Shown here: positions 39,730 through 48,787 of the stretch, piece after piece
Layout: the number at the start of each line of letters is the position of its first letter
How positions within the stretch are numbered: the stretch's first letter is position 1
The notes under the pieces: model-generated
What the model was told of the DNA's origin: nothing
The model's database searches: none
Seen by the model: only the letters and a program-made list of their open reading frames with translations
Source of the DNA: Prauserella isguenensis
GTDB taxonomy: Bacteria; Actinomycetota; Actinomycetes; Mycobacteriales; Pseudonocardiaceae
Assembly (NCBI RefSeq): GCF_014191605.1
Contig: NZ_JACHWU010000001.1
Span: 1,488,001-1,552,000 of the forward strand
Reading direction: 5' to 3'
DNA length: 64,000 nucleotides
Program-made: the position numbers and the translations under genes

Positions 39730-42357
39730 ATGACTACGGAGATCAACACCCAGGCCCCTGCCGACATCGAAGGCATCGTGCGGCTGGGTGAGGGATCGCG
39801 CCTGCCGGATCCGGCGGCGCAGCTCGGCGGCAAAGGGCTGCGGCTGGACGCGCTGGCCGCCCGAGGCTTTCCCGTTCCACCCGGATTCTGCTTGACGAGC
39901 GGCCTGCTCGAGGGCGGCAAGCTGACCGACACCGCAGCCGAGGCGCTGGTCCAGGCCTACCGCGAGCTCGGGTCGCCGACGGTCGCGGTCCGTTCGTCGG
40001 CCGCCAACGAGGATCAGGGCGCCGCCTCGGCCGCGGGTGTGTACGAAACCGTGCTGGGGGTGAGGGACGAGACCGAGCTCGTCGAAGCGGCCAGGACGTG
40101 TCTCGAATCGGCCACATCGGAACGCAGTCGCAGCTACCACGGCGATTCCGGCGAGGTCGGAATGGCGGTCGTGGTGCAGCACCTCGTCGACGCCAACGCG
40201 TCCGGCGTACTGTTCACTGTGGACCCCGTCACCGGCGACCGCCGGCACCTGGTCGCCGAGGCGTGCTGGGGAGCGGGTGAAGGCCTCGTCCAGGGACGGG
40301 TGCACACCGACGAGTTCCGACTGGACGCGGAAACCGGTGCGGTCGCCGACCGCACCGTGCGGAACAAGTCGCACAAGGTGGTCGTCAGCCCCGGTTCGGG
40401 CCCCGAGGTGGTCGACGTCCCCAAGTCCAAACAGGACAAGCCTTGCCTGACCAAGTCGCAGCTCGCCGAACTCGGCCGCATCGCACGGACGATCCGCGAC
40501 GACGAGCAGGGCGACGTCGACATCGAGTTCTGCTGCACCGCCGACACGGTGTGGGTGCTCCAGTCGCGTCCGGTCACGGCGGTCGGTGGCAGGCAGGAGG
40601 AGGCGCTGTCGCCGTATCAGTCCCGGGTCCCGGATACGGTTCGGGACGGCACCATGTGGTCGCGCATGGACATCGGCGAGATCTTCAACGGGATCATGAC
40701 GCCGATGGGGCTGAGTTTCTCCCGGTACTACCAGGAGAACGTCCACATCGACTGTGTCCGGAGCACGGGTATCGCCGAGCTCGGCCATTCGGACGTGCAC
40801 ATGGGCTATCTCGGTGGGTACGTCTACCTGAACATCTCCTACACCGCGCACATGCTGCAGCAGGCGCCGCCGCAGCGGGACCAGTCGTTGTTCACCGAGC
40901 GGTTCCGCAGTGAGCAGACCGCCGAGCAGCCGTACGAGAACCCGTTCGGCCAGTTCCCGGGCGGTATGCCGCTGTGGCGCGGCAGCGCCTACTGGGTGGC
41001 ATCGACGCTGCGCGAGATGGCGACGATGCACGCGCGGGCCCGATCGCTGACCGCTTCGCGGCACCGCGAGTACGAACGCGCGCGGGGCGAAGACCTCACG
41101 GCCCTGTCGCGCGCCGAACTCGGCGACCGGTTGCGCCACGCCCTCGACTACTTCCACCGCACGCACGTCGGCTACATGCCGTACTACTTCAACGCGATCG
41201 GCTTCTACCGGATCCTGGACAACCTGTGCGGGTCGTGGTTGAACGGGGCGTCGGCGGCCGAGGTCGTCGACGGGGTCAAGTCGAACATGTCCGCGCTGCG
41301 CACCGTCCGCACCGCCGGTGATCTCGCGGAGCTCGCCCGGGTCGCCGCAGGCCTGCCCGAGGTCAAGAACGTGGTGACCACCCTTCCCGGGTCGGAGGCA
41401 CGGTCGGCGTTGGAAACGACCGCCGAGGGCAAGGCGTTCCTCGAACAGCACGTCGAACCGTTCATGCGCGAGCACGGAACCCGTGGGTCGCAGGAGATGG
41501 AGCTCTCGCACCCGCGGTGGGTGGACGACTGGACCTACGTGATGTCCATGCTGTCCAACTACCTCTCCCAGCCCGGGCTCCTCGACACCGTCGAACACCA
41601 CGTGCAGAACCGCATGGAGCCCGACGACGTCCTGTCCTCGCTGAGTCGGCCTCGTGCGGCCGCGCTCCGGCAGGTGATCAAGGGCTATGCGACGTTCAGC
41701 AGGCTGCGGGAAGTCACGCGGATGCCGATGGTGACCGCCATCTGGATGGTGCGTCGGGTCGTGGTCGAGGCCGCGCGGCGTGCCGTCGAATCCGGACTGC
41801 TCGCGTCGCAGGACGAGGTCTGGTACCTCGACTTCGACCGGCTGCGGCAGTACCTCGCGGGCGAACTGAGCCAGGAGGAGTTCTTCTCCGCCAAGGACGT
41901 GGCCGCGGGCCGCGAACTCCACGAGGCGCGACTGCAGGCGCCCGAACCGCCGCTGACGATCATCGGGACCTGGGACGGACGTGACCAGAGCAAGCGCCGC
42001 GACCGGACCGCGGACGTGCTGGAAGGGTTCGGCACGAGCGCGGGTCGGGCCACCGGTACGGCACGCGTGGTGACCGACATGCACGCCCAGTCCGGGGAGT
42101 TCCAGGCAGGCGAGATTCTGGTGACGACGTTCACCGACGCGTCGTGGACCCCGTTGTTCGCCATGGCGGCAGGCGTCGTCACCGACACCGGGTCGATGTT
42201 GTCGCACTCCTCGATCGTCGCCAGGGAACTGAAGATCCCGTCGGTGGTCAACACCCACTACGGCACCACGGCGATCGCGACCGGCGACGTCGTCCGGATC
42301 GACGGCACGACGGGTGTCGTGGAGATCCTCGAGCGCCGTTCAGAGGCCGCGGAATGA
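39730..42357 (+). CDS. redH: RedH/PigC-like prodiginine-condensing ligase
   Basis: 875 residues with PEP synthase/pyruvate phosphate dikinase architecture: N-terminal ATP-grasp domain (LAARGFPVPPGFCLT, VAVRSSAANEDQGAASAAGVYETVL, GVLFTVDP), a central region specific to this family, and a C-terminal swivelling phosphohistidine domain with His826 in SMLSHSSIVARELKIPSVVN. RedH/PigC (about 890 residues) uses ATP to couple MBC with a 2-alkylpyrrole, forming the tripyrrole pigment. ATG 39730 follows a GGGAG site 14 bases after redI. This is the most diagnostic gene of the cluster. Confidence 0.92.
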   Translation: MTTEINTQAPADIEGIVRLGEGSRLPDPAAQLGGKGLRLDALAARGFPVPPGFCLTSGLLEGGKLTDTAAEALVQAYRELGSPTVAVRSSAANEDQGAASAAGVYETVLGVRDETELVEAARTCLESATSERSRSYHGDSGEVGMAVVVQHLVDANASGVLFTVDPVTGDRRHLVAEACWGAGEGLVQGRVHTDEFRLDAETGAVADRTVRNKSHKVVVSPGSGPEVVDVPKSKQDKPCLTKSQLAELGRIARTIRDDEQGDVDIEFCCTADTVWVLQSRPVTAVGGRQEEALSPYQSRVPDTVRDGTMWSRMDIGEIFNGIMTPMGLSFSRYYQENVHIDCVRSTGIAELGHSDVHMGYLGGYVYLNISYTAHMLQQAPPQRDQSLFTERFRSEQTAEQPYENPFGQFPGGMPLWRGSAYWVASTLREMATMHARARSLTASRHREYERARGEDLTALSRAELGDRLRHALDYFHRTHVGYMPYYFNAIGFYRILDNLCGSWLNGASAAEVVDGVKSNMSALRTVRTAGDLAELARVAAGLPEVKNVVTTLPGSEARSALETTAEGKAFLEQHVEPFMREHGTRGSQEMELSHPRWVDDWTYVMSMLSNYLSQPGLLDTVEHHVQNRMEPDDVLSSLSRPRAAALRQVIKGYATFSRLREVTRMPMVTAIWMVRRVVVEAARRAVESGLLASQDEVWYLDFDRLRQYLAGELSQEEFFSAKDVAAGRELHEARLQAPEPPLTIIGTWDGRDQSKRRDRTADVLEGFGTSAGRATGTARVVTDMHAQSGEFQAGEILVTTFTDASWTPLFAMAAGVVTDTGSMLSHSSIVARELKIPSVVNTHYGTTAIATGDVVRIDGTTGVVEILERRSEAAE

Positions 42358-44696
42358 GCCCGAGGGCACAGGTCGTCGGCACCGCGGTCGTCCCGGCCGC
42401 GGAGGCAGGAGACAAGGCCGAGTTGCTACGGCGCAACCGGATTCCGCCCAACCAGGCGATTTCCGTGGGGCCGCTGCAGCAGCTCGCGCTGCGCGCAGCC
42501 GAGGAGTGTCTGGCAGCGGTCGCGCTCACCGACGAGGACCGTGCCCGGACGGCGGTTTTCGTCGGGGTCACGGGAAACCACGTGCTGCAGCGGCGCAACG
42601 CACTGCGCATCGCCGCCGGGCAGGCGCCCGCATGGGGCGAACACGGTGCGGAACCCGACGCCGCCGTGGACGCTGCCTGCGAGGTGTTCGGTGCCGGCCC
42701 CCACGACAAGATCGGCGAGATGGCGAGCAGTGTGCCGTCGCGGATCGCGATCGCCCACCGGTTGGGCGGGCGGGTGCTGTCACTCGATGCGCACGAGGCG
42801 ACCGGCGCGGTGGGGCTGTGGCATGCGCGGCATTGTGTGACGGCGGGTGCCGCATCGGCGGTGCTGCTGGTCCTCGTCGACGAGGACGAGACGAACGCCG
42901 CGCGTACGGCGTTCTACGCGGATACGGGTCGGCCGGGCGAGTTTCGGCAGGGCAGGGCCGTGGCGATGCTGCTGCGGCCCGAGGGCGCCGACGCCGCGGG
43001 CGGGGCGGTGGTCGACGAGATCCGGTTCGACCGCCGCTCCGGCGGCGGCGTCCACGGCTACGCCGCCGCCGAACCGGAGGACCTGGACACCTGGCTGGAG
43101 GGAATCGTTCCGGACACGGGCGACTTCGCCCTGCGTGGTGACGACTTCCTGCCGGCAGCCGCTCGCTCGCACACGCTCGCGACGGCCCGGCACCGTCCCT
43201 CCGGCAGGACGGCGGCGGGTTCGGTCCGGGTGACGGACACGATGTTGGACCTCGTCGATGCCGCCGAGGACTGCCGTACCGAGCAGGCGGTACTGACGCT
43301 GCTCGGTACGGCCTCGACCGCGCTGGCGGCGGTGATGTACCGGCGGGCGGGTTCGGACGACTCGGAGGCGGCCGCGCCGCGGGACCGCCCCGCGGTGGTC
43401 GTCGACGGTGCGGGCGCCTGGTTCGGCGACCGGCAGGGCCTCGACGGTTTCCGCGAACTGTCGGTGCGGGGGCAGCCGTGCTTCGACGATCTCGGCCACC
43501 GCGTTCCGGCGCACATGCGGAGCGAAGGGCGGATCCGGCTCGGCCGCGCCTACTCGCACAGAGGGGCGAGCACGGAGCTGCCGGACGGGGTGGACCCGGT
43601 CCGCCACGCCGCCCTCGAAACCTGCAGGGAAGCGGTCTCGCGGTCGGCGAGTGACCTGTCCGGCCGTGGTCTCGTCCTGGTCGCGACGCCGTTGGGCCCG
43701 GCGGCAGGGCGGCTCTGCGACGCCGATTCGGACGAGACGGCGTCGGCGCTGGACGCCGTCGCCGGGCGGATCGGTGCCGGGCCGGAGGCCGCCGCGGAAG
43801 CGCGGAAATGGTTGGCCGCGTTCGCCGAGCGGAGCGGCGCCGCGGCGCAGTCGCTGGGCGAACTGCACTCGGCTTCGATCGCCGGTTTCGTCGCGGAGGA
43901 ACTCGGCCTCGACGCGCTGCCGGTGGCGGTGGAGGCCGCGTGCGCCTCCGCATTGGCGGCCGTGGATGTCGCCGTCGGAGCGTTGCGCGCGGGCGACGTC
44001 GACTACGCCGTGGTCTGCGGCGTCGAATTCCCCACGTCGTGCCGGGACCTGGCGTTGTGTTCGGCACTGGGCATGCTCAGCACAACCGCGCTCACCGCGT
44101 TCGGCGCCGCGGCCGACGGGTTCCTGCCCGGCGACGGAGCCGGTGCGCTCGTGCTCGTGCGGTCCGACCGGCTCGGCGCAGCCGGTGCGGGTGGGGCGAC
44201 CACCGGCATCCGGGGAATCGGAGGGTCGTGCGACGCCCACTCGATGCTCGCGCCCTCGGCCGCCGGGCAGACGGCCGCGATGAGCGCGGCGTTGGCTGAC
44301 GCGGACGTGTCCCCGGCGAGCATGGCCTTCATCGAGACACACGGCACCGGCACGTTGCGTGGCGACGCCATCGAACTCGAATCCATCCGCACGGCATACG
44401 GAGCGGGGTCGATCGCTCTCAGCGCCGTCAAGTCGCTGGTCGGGCACACCTTCGCCGCCGCGGGGATCGCCGGACTATTGCGGGCGGTCACCGCGCTGGA
44501 GGACGGCGTCGTACCACCGAGCGCGGGGCTGAGCGACGAAGACGCTGCGCGGTTGGCCGACGACGGGTTTCTCGTGTCGCCGGTACCGCAGCCGTTCCGG
44601 GCCGAACCGGGTGGGCGCACCACAACCGCTGCCGTCAGCTCGTTCGGCACCGGCGGCATCAACTATCACATCGTGGTCGACAGGAGCGAGACATGA
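42354..44696 (+). CDS. redX: RedX/PigJ-like tandem ketosynthase
   Basis: 780 residues containing two ketosynthase-fold halves. The first (about 1-390) is degenerate: where the active Cys should stand, SLDAHEATGAVGLWHA has Glu148. The second (about 400-780) is complete, with Cys530 (EAACASALAA), His663 (ETHGTGTLRGD) and His698 (LVGHTFAAAG). This matches PigJ/RedX, which condenses pyrrolyl-2-carboxyl thioester with malonyl-ACP. The arrangement recalls a KS/chain-length-factor pair in one chain. ATG 42354 overlaps the redH stop, and the stop overlaps redW. Confidence 0.88.
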   Translation: MSPRAQVVGTAVVPAAEAGDKAELLRRNRIPPNQAISVGPLQQLALRAAEECLAAVALTDEDRARTAVFVGVTGNHVLQRRNALRIAAGQAPAWGEHGAEPDAAVDAACEVFGAGPHDKIGEMASSVPSRIAIAHRLGGRVLSLDAHEATGAVGLWHARHCVTAGAASAVLLVLVDEDETNAARTAFYADTGRPGEFRQGRAVAMLLRPEGADAAGGAVVDEIRFDRRSGGGVHGYAAAEPEDLDTWLEGIVPDTGDFALRGDDFLPAAARSHTLATARHRPSGRTAAGSVRVTDTMLDLVDAAEDCRTEQAVLTLLGTASTALAAVMYRRAGSDDSEAAAPRDRPAVVVDGAGAWFGDRQGLDGFRELSVRGQPCFDDLGHRVPAHMRSEGRIRLGRAYSHRGASTELPDGVDPVRHAALETCREAVSRSASDLSGRGLVLVATPLGPAAGRLCDADSDETASALDAVAGRIGAGPEAAAEARKWLAAFAERSGAAAQSLGELHSASIAGFVAEELGLDALPVAVEAACASALAAVDVAVGALRAGDVDYAVVCGVEFPTSCRDLALCSALGMLSTTALTAFGAAADGFLPGDGAGALVLVRSDRLGAAGAGGATTGIRGIGGSCDAHSMLAPSAAGQTAAMSAALADADVSPASMAFIETHGTGTLRGDAIELESIRTAYGAGSIALSAVKSLVGHTFAAAGIAGLLRAVTALEDGVVPPSAGLSDEDAARLADDGFLVSPVPQPFRAEPGGRTTTAAVSSFGTGGINYHIVVDRSET

Positions 44697-45862
44697 TCCA
44701 CCTGCCGATGGCACCCGTGTCGCCCGAGGTGGCCGGGCTCTGCGACTGGGCTCGGTCCGCCGGGGACATGCTGGCTGCCGGCCCCGGCGACCCGGCACAG
44801 GACCTGCGCCGCCGCTTCGCCGAGGCGGGAAAGATCGGGCTGACGGGGCTGACCGTGCCGGAGGAGTACGACGGTGCGGGTCTGTCGGCGACCTCGGCTA
44901 CAGCGATCACCGAGGCGCTGGGTGAGAGCGTGGCCGACGCGGGATTCGTGTTCTCGCTCGCCGCGCACCTGTACGCCTGTGTCGCTCCGATCGCGGAGTT
45001 CGGCACCGCCGAGCAGAAGAGCCGGTGGCTCCCCGGACTCGCCGACGGGTCGCTGATCGGCGCGTTCGCCGTGACCGAGGCCGACGCCGGTTCGGACATC
45101 ATGTCGATGCGGACCTCGGCCACCCAGCACGACGACGGGTGGCACATCGCGGGAACGAAGTCGATGATCACCAACGCGCCCGTCGCGGACGTGGTCCTCG
45201 CGGTCGTCCGCACCGGGGAAGGCCGTTCCTTCTTCAACACGAGTGCCTTCGTGGTGGAGCGTGGAACCGAGGGATTCGATGCCGGAGCGCCGTACGACAA
45301 ACGAGTACTCGCCACGTCCCTGTTGGGAGACCTCTGGTTCGACGACTGCCGGGTCGCCGAGCGCGACATGCTCGGCTCCCGCGGTTCCGGCGGTGCGGTT
45401 TTCTCGACGGGGATGTCGTGGGAACGGGTCTGCCTGTTCGGGCTCTACCTCGGGCAGCTGCGCCGGGTGCTGCGGGAAACCGCCGACTACCTCGAAGGGC
45501 GGACGCAGTTCGGCCAGCCCATCGCGCGATTCCAGGCCGTTTCGCACGAAATCGCCGAGTGTGCCGTCGCGTTGGAGTCGGCGCGCAGCCTGCTCTTCCG
45601 TGCCGCCGCCGCGATGGACGCCGGTGCCACCGACGCCGGCGTGCTCGGCGACATGGCCAAGGTGACCGTCAGCCGCACGGCGGTCGACATCGGACTGCGG
45701 TGCGTCCAGCTGCAAGGCGGCCACGGGGTGACGTCGTCCACCGCCGTCGACGTTCTCCTCGACGCTTTGCCCTCCCGGGTCTTCTCCGGGTCCAACGAAG
45801 TCCAGATCGGCAACATCGCGCGTTCCATCGGAGCCGCGAAGCCGACCAGGGCGGCCGGTTGA
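44693..45862 (+). CDS. redW: RedW-like L-prolyl-PCP dehydrogenase
   Basis: A 389-residue acyl-CoA-dehydrogenase-fold flavoprotein. Motifs: GAFAVTEADAGSD (FAD/substrate loop), MITNAPVADVVL, FGQPIARFQAVSHEIAE and the C-terminal QLQGGHGVTSST ... VFSGSNEVQIGNIARSIG. The usual late catalytic Glu is absent from VFSGSNE; instead Glu244 in MSWERVCLFG is placed as in isovaleryl-CoA dehydrogenase and PigA, whose catalytic base has the same number. It oxidises prolyl-RedO to pyrrolyl-2-carboxyl-RedO. ATGA overlap with redX. Confidence 0.9.
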   Translation: MIHLPMAPVSPEVAGLCDWARSAGDMLAAGPGDPAQDLRRRFAEAGKIGLTGLTVPEEYDGAGLSATSATAITEALGESVADAGFVFSLAAHLYACVAPIAEFGTAEQKSRWLPGLADGSLIGAFAVTEADAGSDIMSMRTSATQHDDGWHIAGTKSMITNAPVADVVLAVVRTGEGRSFFNTSAFVVERGTEGFDAGAPYDKRVLATSLLGDLWFDDCRVAERDMLGSRGSGGAVFSTGMSWERVCLFGLYLGQLRRVLRETADYLEGRTQFGQPIARFQAVSHEIAECAVALESARSLLFRAAAAMDAGATDAGVLGDMAKVTVSRTAVDIGLRCVQLQGGHGVTSSTAVDVLLDALPSRVFSGSNEVQIGNIARSIGAAKPTRAAG

Positions 45863-45915
45863 GCCGCATCGGCGACCGGCTGCACCAATACGGGGTGACA
45901 AGAAAGGAAAAACAA

Positions 45916-46239
45916 TTGCAGGCACTGATAATCCACGACATCGAGCTGTTGCCGGAAACGACTTCCGAGCAGTTCGAGAAGTTCGTGACCACGCGCGACT
46001 ACGTCGAGTGCGCGAACTTCGACTGCATCCGGAGCTTCGTCGTCGTGCGGGCGGACGAGAGCGGCCGTGCCTACCGTGAGCTGATCCAGGTCACGGACAT
46101 GGACGCGTTCATCACGGCCACGAAGACCGAGCGGTTCGCCGAGCTCGAGAAGGACTTCTCCGCGCTCGCCCGGATCACCGGCGAGGAAACGACGTACAGC
46201 ACCGTCGGTACGGGCTACGTCGCTGGGGGCGTGGAGTGA
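45916..46239 (+). CDS. redY: RedY/HapK-like small protein
   Basis: A 107-residue alpha/beta protein of ferredoxin-like fold, with QALIIHDIELLPETTSEQFEKFV at the start and DMDAFITATKTERFAELEKDF later, resembling HapK/PigK and RedY (Pfam REDY-like HapK). The biochemical role in prodiginine assembly is unclear; PigK has been suggested to assist the bipyrrole branch. TTG 45916 is chosen because AAAGGA lies 7 bases upstream; an in-frame GTG at 45895 lacks a site. The 53-base gap from redW is the longest within the operon. Confidence 0.83.
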   Translation: MQALIIHDIELLPETTSEQFEKFVTTRDYVECANFDCIRSFVVVRADESGRAYRELIQVTDMDAFITATKTERFAELEKDFSALARITGEETTYSTVGTGYVAGGVE

Positions 46240-47441
46240 GGTTCGAGGAGCTGGACCGGCAGCGGCAGCAAGCCGCGCGACAGAACGGTCTGACCGGCGA
46301 GGTGGCCGAGACGGTCCGCAACGCCAGGGAGACCTACGAGCAGGACCCGACACAGGGGACGCTCGCGGTGATCTCTCGCATCCGCGGGTTCATCCGACAC
46401 ATTGTCACCGGTGTCATCGCCAAGCACTTCCCGGACGCCCGGCTCGAACACCGCGCCGACTGGGACGAGGACATCTACCGCGACCTGATGGTCATGGCGG
46501 CCCGCCTCGGCGTCGTGCACGTCGACGCCCGCACCGGTGACCTGTGGCTCGAACCGCAGTACCGCGAGCTCGTGCTGACCGGCAAGGACGTGTCCGGCCA
46601 GGCGGCCGAGGACGAGGCCGACTACCGGTTCATGCTCGAGGTCGCCGAACTCGGTTCCAGCGAGGAGCCCCCGAAGTGGCTGCTCGGTGCCGACGCCGGC
46701 TACTTCCCGATCATGGTGCGGTACTTCCGTGAGATCGAGAAGATGGAGATGACCCACCGCGTTCCGATGTCGCGCGGCACGTCCTTCTGCTCGGACCTGG
46801 GTGAAACGGCGTTCCTGAGCTTCACCCACCCGACCTTCGAGCAGCTGATCTCGGACCTGGCGCCCACGAGCTTCCTCGACGTGGGTTGCGGTGAGGGATA
46901 CCAGGTCGCCGCCGCAGCCAAGGCCGCGTCGGTCGAGCGGGCACTGGGCGTCGAGATGGACCCGGAGGTCGCGGCCTCGGCCAACACGCGGCTCGCCGAG
47001 TTGCCCGGGGCCGAGGTGCGCGCGGGGAACGTCAACTCGGTTGCGATCGACGACGAGTTCGACCTGGTCTTCGGCTGCTACATGTTGTTCTACATGGAGC
47101 GCGACGACCAGCTCGCGATGCTGCGCAAGGTCAAGGAGCTGCTCGCTCCGGACGGCGTGTTCGTGCTGTGCCAGTATTTCCCGGACTTCACCGACTTCCA
47201 GCAAGTCATGATCGAGAACGCTGGCGGCGCGGGGATCCAGCACTACATCGGCGACGTCGTCAACTCCTGCATCGATGCCGAAGTGTTGCTCAACCAGATC
47301 CTCGAGCACTTCCGCTCGGGTATCTTCTGGCACGAGTACAAGGCCATGTTGGAGGAGGTCGGTTTCGAAGTGAGTGAGATCCGGCCCGCGGACCCGCTGT
47401 TCTACTCGCACTACGTCGTGGCCCGCCGGAGCGAAACGTGA
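46236..47441 (+). CDS. Second SAM-dependent methyltransferase of the cluster, unassigned
   Basis: 401 residues with a roughly 200-residue N-terminal region of unknown fold (EELDRQRQQAARQNGLTGEV ... DVSGQAAEDEADYRFMLEVAEL) and a C-terminal class I SAM domain (TSFLDVGCGEGYQVAAAA at about 211-228, LGVEMDPEVAA, LVFGCYMLFYMERDDQLAML). It is unlike the RedI-type enzyme upstream, and I know no counterpart in the S. coelicolor red or Serratia pig cluster. GTG 46236 overlaps redY (GTGA). It probably adds a methyl group to a pathway intermediate or the final pigment; site and atom are unknown. Confidence 0.8.
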   Translation: MRFEELDRQRQQAARQNGLTGEVAETVRNARETYEQDPTQGTLAVISRIRGFIRHIVTGVIAKHFPDARLEHRADWDEDIYRDLMVMAARLGVVHVDARTGDLWLEPQYRELVLTGKDVSGQAAEDEADYRFMLEVAELGSSEEPPKWLLGADAGYFPIMVRYFREIEKMEMTHRVPMSRGTSFCSDLGETAFLSFTHPTFEQLISDLAPTSFLDVGCGEGYQVAAAAKAASVERALGVEMDPEVAASANTRLAELPGAEVRAGNVNSVAIDDEFDLVFGCYMLFYMERDDQLAMLRKVKELLAPDGVFVLCQYFPDFTDFQQVMIENAGGAGIQHYIGDVVNSCIDAEVLLNQILEHFRSGIFWHEYKAMLEEVGFEVSEIRPADPLFYSHYVVARRSET

Positions 47442-47869
47442 CGGGGCGGCACGGAGTGGGCGCGGCAGGGCGCAAGGTCAGGACGGCGTTGGGCGTCTGC
47501 TACTTGGTGGCAGGCATCGGCAAGTGTGTGCCGAGCTGGGAAAGCACGGAACAGCGGCTCGGCCAGGCGCTGAAGGCCAACCGGAACACGCCGCTCGAAG
47601 GTCCGACCCGATGGCTGCACGAACGGCACGAGGGCACGAACGCGTTCGTCGCGGCCAGCATGGTCGGTGCGGGCGCGGCACTGCTGTCCGACGACGGCCG
47701 CGTTGTCGACGCGGCCCTGGTGGGCACGCTGCCGATGCTCGGTTCGTTCGCGACACTGCTGCACCGGGCACTGCCTCCGGTGGTGCCGGTCGATGCGGCG
47801 TTCGGAGCGGCTGCGGTGTGGGTGCTGCGGCAGCGCCGGCTGGCGGCCAAGGCGTCCCGTTCGGCGTAG
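47438..47869 (+). CDS. Small integral membrane protein closing the prodiginine operon
   Basis: 143 residues with three or four hydrophobic helices: TALGVCYLVAGIGKCV, NAFVAASMVGAGAALL, DAALVGTLPMLGSFATLL and VPVDAAFGAAAVWVL. A basic N-terminus and RQRRLAAKAS C-terminus suggest cytoplasmic ends. It resembles DoxX-like small membrane proteins only in layout. GTG 47438 overlaps the methyltransferase stop (GTGA), so it belongs to the operon, and a strong terminator follows. It could help pigment localisation or self-protection; no function is established. Confidence 0.7.
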   Translation: MTGRHGVGAAGRKVRTALGVCYLVAGIGKCVPSWESTEQRLGQALKANRNTPLEGPTRWLHERHEGTNAFVAASMVGAGAALLSDDGRVVDAALVGTLPMLGSFATLLHRALPPVVPVDAAFGAAAVWVLRQRRLAAKASRSA

Positions 47870-47870
47870 A

Positions 47871-47930
47871 CCGTCCGCGAATTCTGCCCCTGACCGGCGA
47901 GCGCTGGTCAGGGGCAGAATTCGCGGACGG
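47871..47930 (+). terminator. Perfect 25-bp hairpin terminator of the prodiginine operon
   Basis: Arms 47871-47895 and 47906-47930 are perfectly complementary around a 10-base loop, starting 2 bases after the last stop codon. It has no U-tract. It marks the right border of the cluster. Confidence 0.85.
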
Positions 47931-47971
47931 GTAGCGGCGCCGTGGCGGGAAACCGGGTCCGGCCGTGGTCG

Positions 47972-48075
47972 GTGAAGCCGTGGCGCGTCACGCCGTGGCA
48001 GTGAAGCCGCGGCAGGTGAAGCCGCGGCAAGTGAAGTTGCGGCAAGTGAAGTTGCAGCGGGTGACGTTGCGGCGG
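47972..48075. repeat. 15-bp degenerate tandem repeat, about seven units
   Basis: Units of the form GTGAAGCCGCGGCAG run head to tail from 47972, the last five (48001-48075) being exactly in register and drifting stepwise (GTGAAGTTGCGGCAA, GTGACGTTGCGGCGG). The array ends directly at the stop of the FMN reductase gene. Confidence 0.85.
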
Positions 48076-48076
48076 G

Positions 48077-48628
48077 TCAGGCGGTGGCCTTGGCTGCCAG
48101 CGTGGTGATGACCTTGGTGAGCTGCTCGGCGACCTCGGCGTCGGAGTACGGGTGCGTCTCGGCGAAGCGCGTGGCCGAACCGGGGATGTCGAGCTTGACG
48201 TCGTCGATCACGGTGCCGCCCGCGACGCCCGCGGCCTTCCTGGCCTCGTCGTGCGCCCACACTCCGCCGAACTGGCCGAGTGCGGTGCCGATGACGGCCA
48301 CCGGCTTGCCGGTCATCGCGCCGGCCTGCCACGGACGCGACAGCCAGTCGATGGCGTTCTTGAGCACCGCGGGCATGGTGCCGTTGTACTCGGGCGAGAT
48401 GTAGAGGAACGCGTGCGCGCGCTCGGCCGCGGTGCGCAGGCGGGCGGCGGCGGGAGGCAGCGCCGCGTCGGTGTCGATGTCCTCGTTGTAGAACGGCACG
48501 TCGCCGAGGCCGTCGACGACCGTGACCGTGACGTCGGCCGGTGCGAGCTTCGCCGCGGCCTCCGCGAGCTGCCGGTTGTGCGAGCCGGCGCGCAGGCTGC
48601 CGACCAGGGTCAGGATCTCGACGGACAT
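48077..48628 (-). CDS. NAD(P)H-dependent FMN reductase
   Basis: A 183-residue flavodoxin-like flavoprotein. The N-terminal LTLVGSLRAGSHNRQLAEAA is the FMN-phosphate loop, and FLYISPEYNGTMPAVLKNAIDWLSRP is the family signature (SPEYN). Relatives reduce FMN, quinones or azo compounds with NADPH. MSVEIL at 48628 is the start, preceded by GGGAGG-type sequence. It is divergent from a TetR gene, probably its regulator, and its 3' end abuts the 15-bp repeat array. Confidence 0.88.
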   Translation of the reverse strand: MSVEILTLVGSLRAGSHNRQLAEAAAKLAPADVTVTVVDGLGDVPFYNEDIDTDAALPPAAARLRTAAERAHAFLYISPEYNGTMPAVLKNAIDWLSRPWQAGAMTGKPVAVIGTALGQFGGVWAHDEARKAAGVAGGTVIDDVKLDIPGSATRFAETHPYSDAEVAEQLTKVITTLAAKATA

Positions 48629-48701
48629 GGGTGGGGACCTCCCGACGGCGTGGGGACGTGATGACGGGTACGGATCATGACATCGAACGCTTCGCGTAAC
48701 C

Positions 48702-48713
48702 GGACCAGGGTCC
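48702..48713. promoter_or_regulatory. Inverted repeat between the FMN reductase and TetR genes
   Basis: GGACC-AG-GGTCC lies in the divergent intergenic region and is a candidate operator for the TetR protein. Confidence 0.35.
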
Positions 48714-48787
48714 ACCTGTAGTGGTGTAGGCAACCGGTCATCCGGTCCCGTCCACGCCGCGAAGCGCCGGAGGAGCCGCTATCGTCG

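Noticed and set aside
39454-42258. Open frame of 934 codons antisense to redH
   Set aside because: No recognisable protein features; the + strand encodes an intact RedH-like ligase with all motifs.
47972-48075. Possible CRISPR array
   Set aside because: The units are contiguous 15-mers without spacers, and no cas genes are present. The same reasoning excludes the 21-bp array at 49436.
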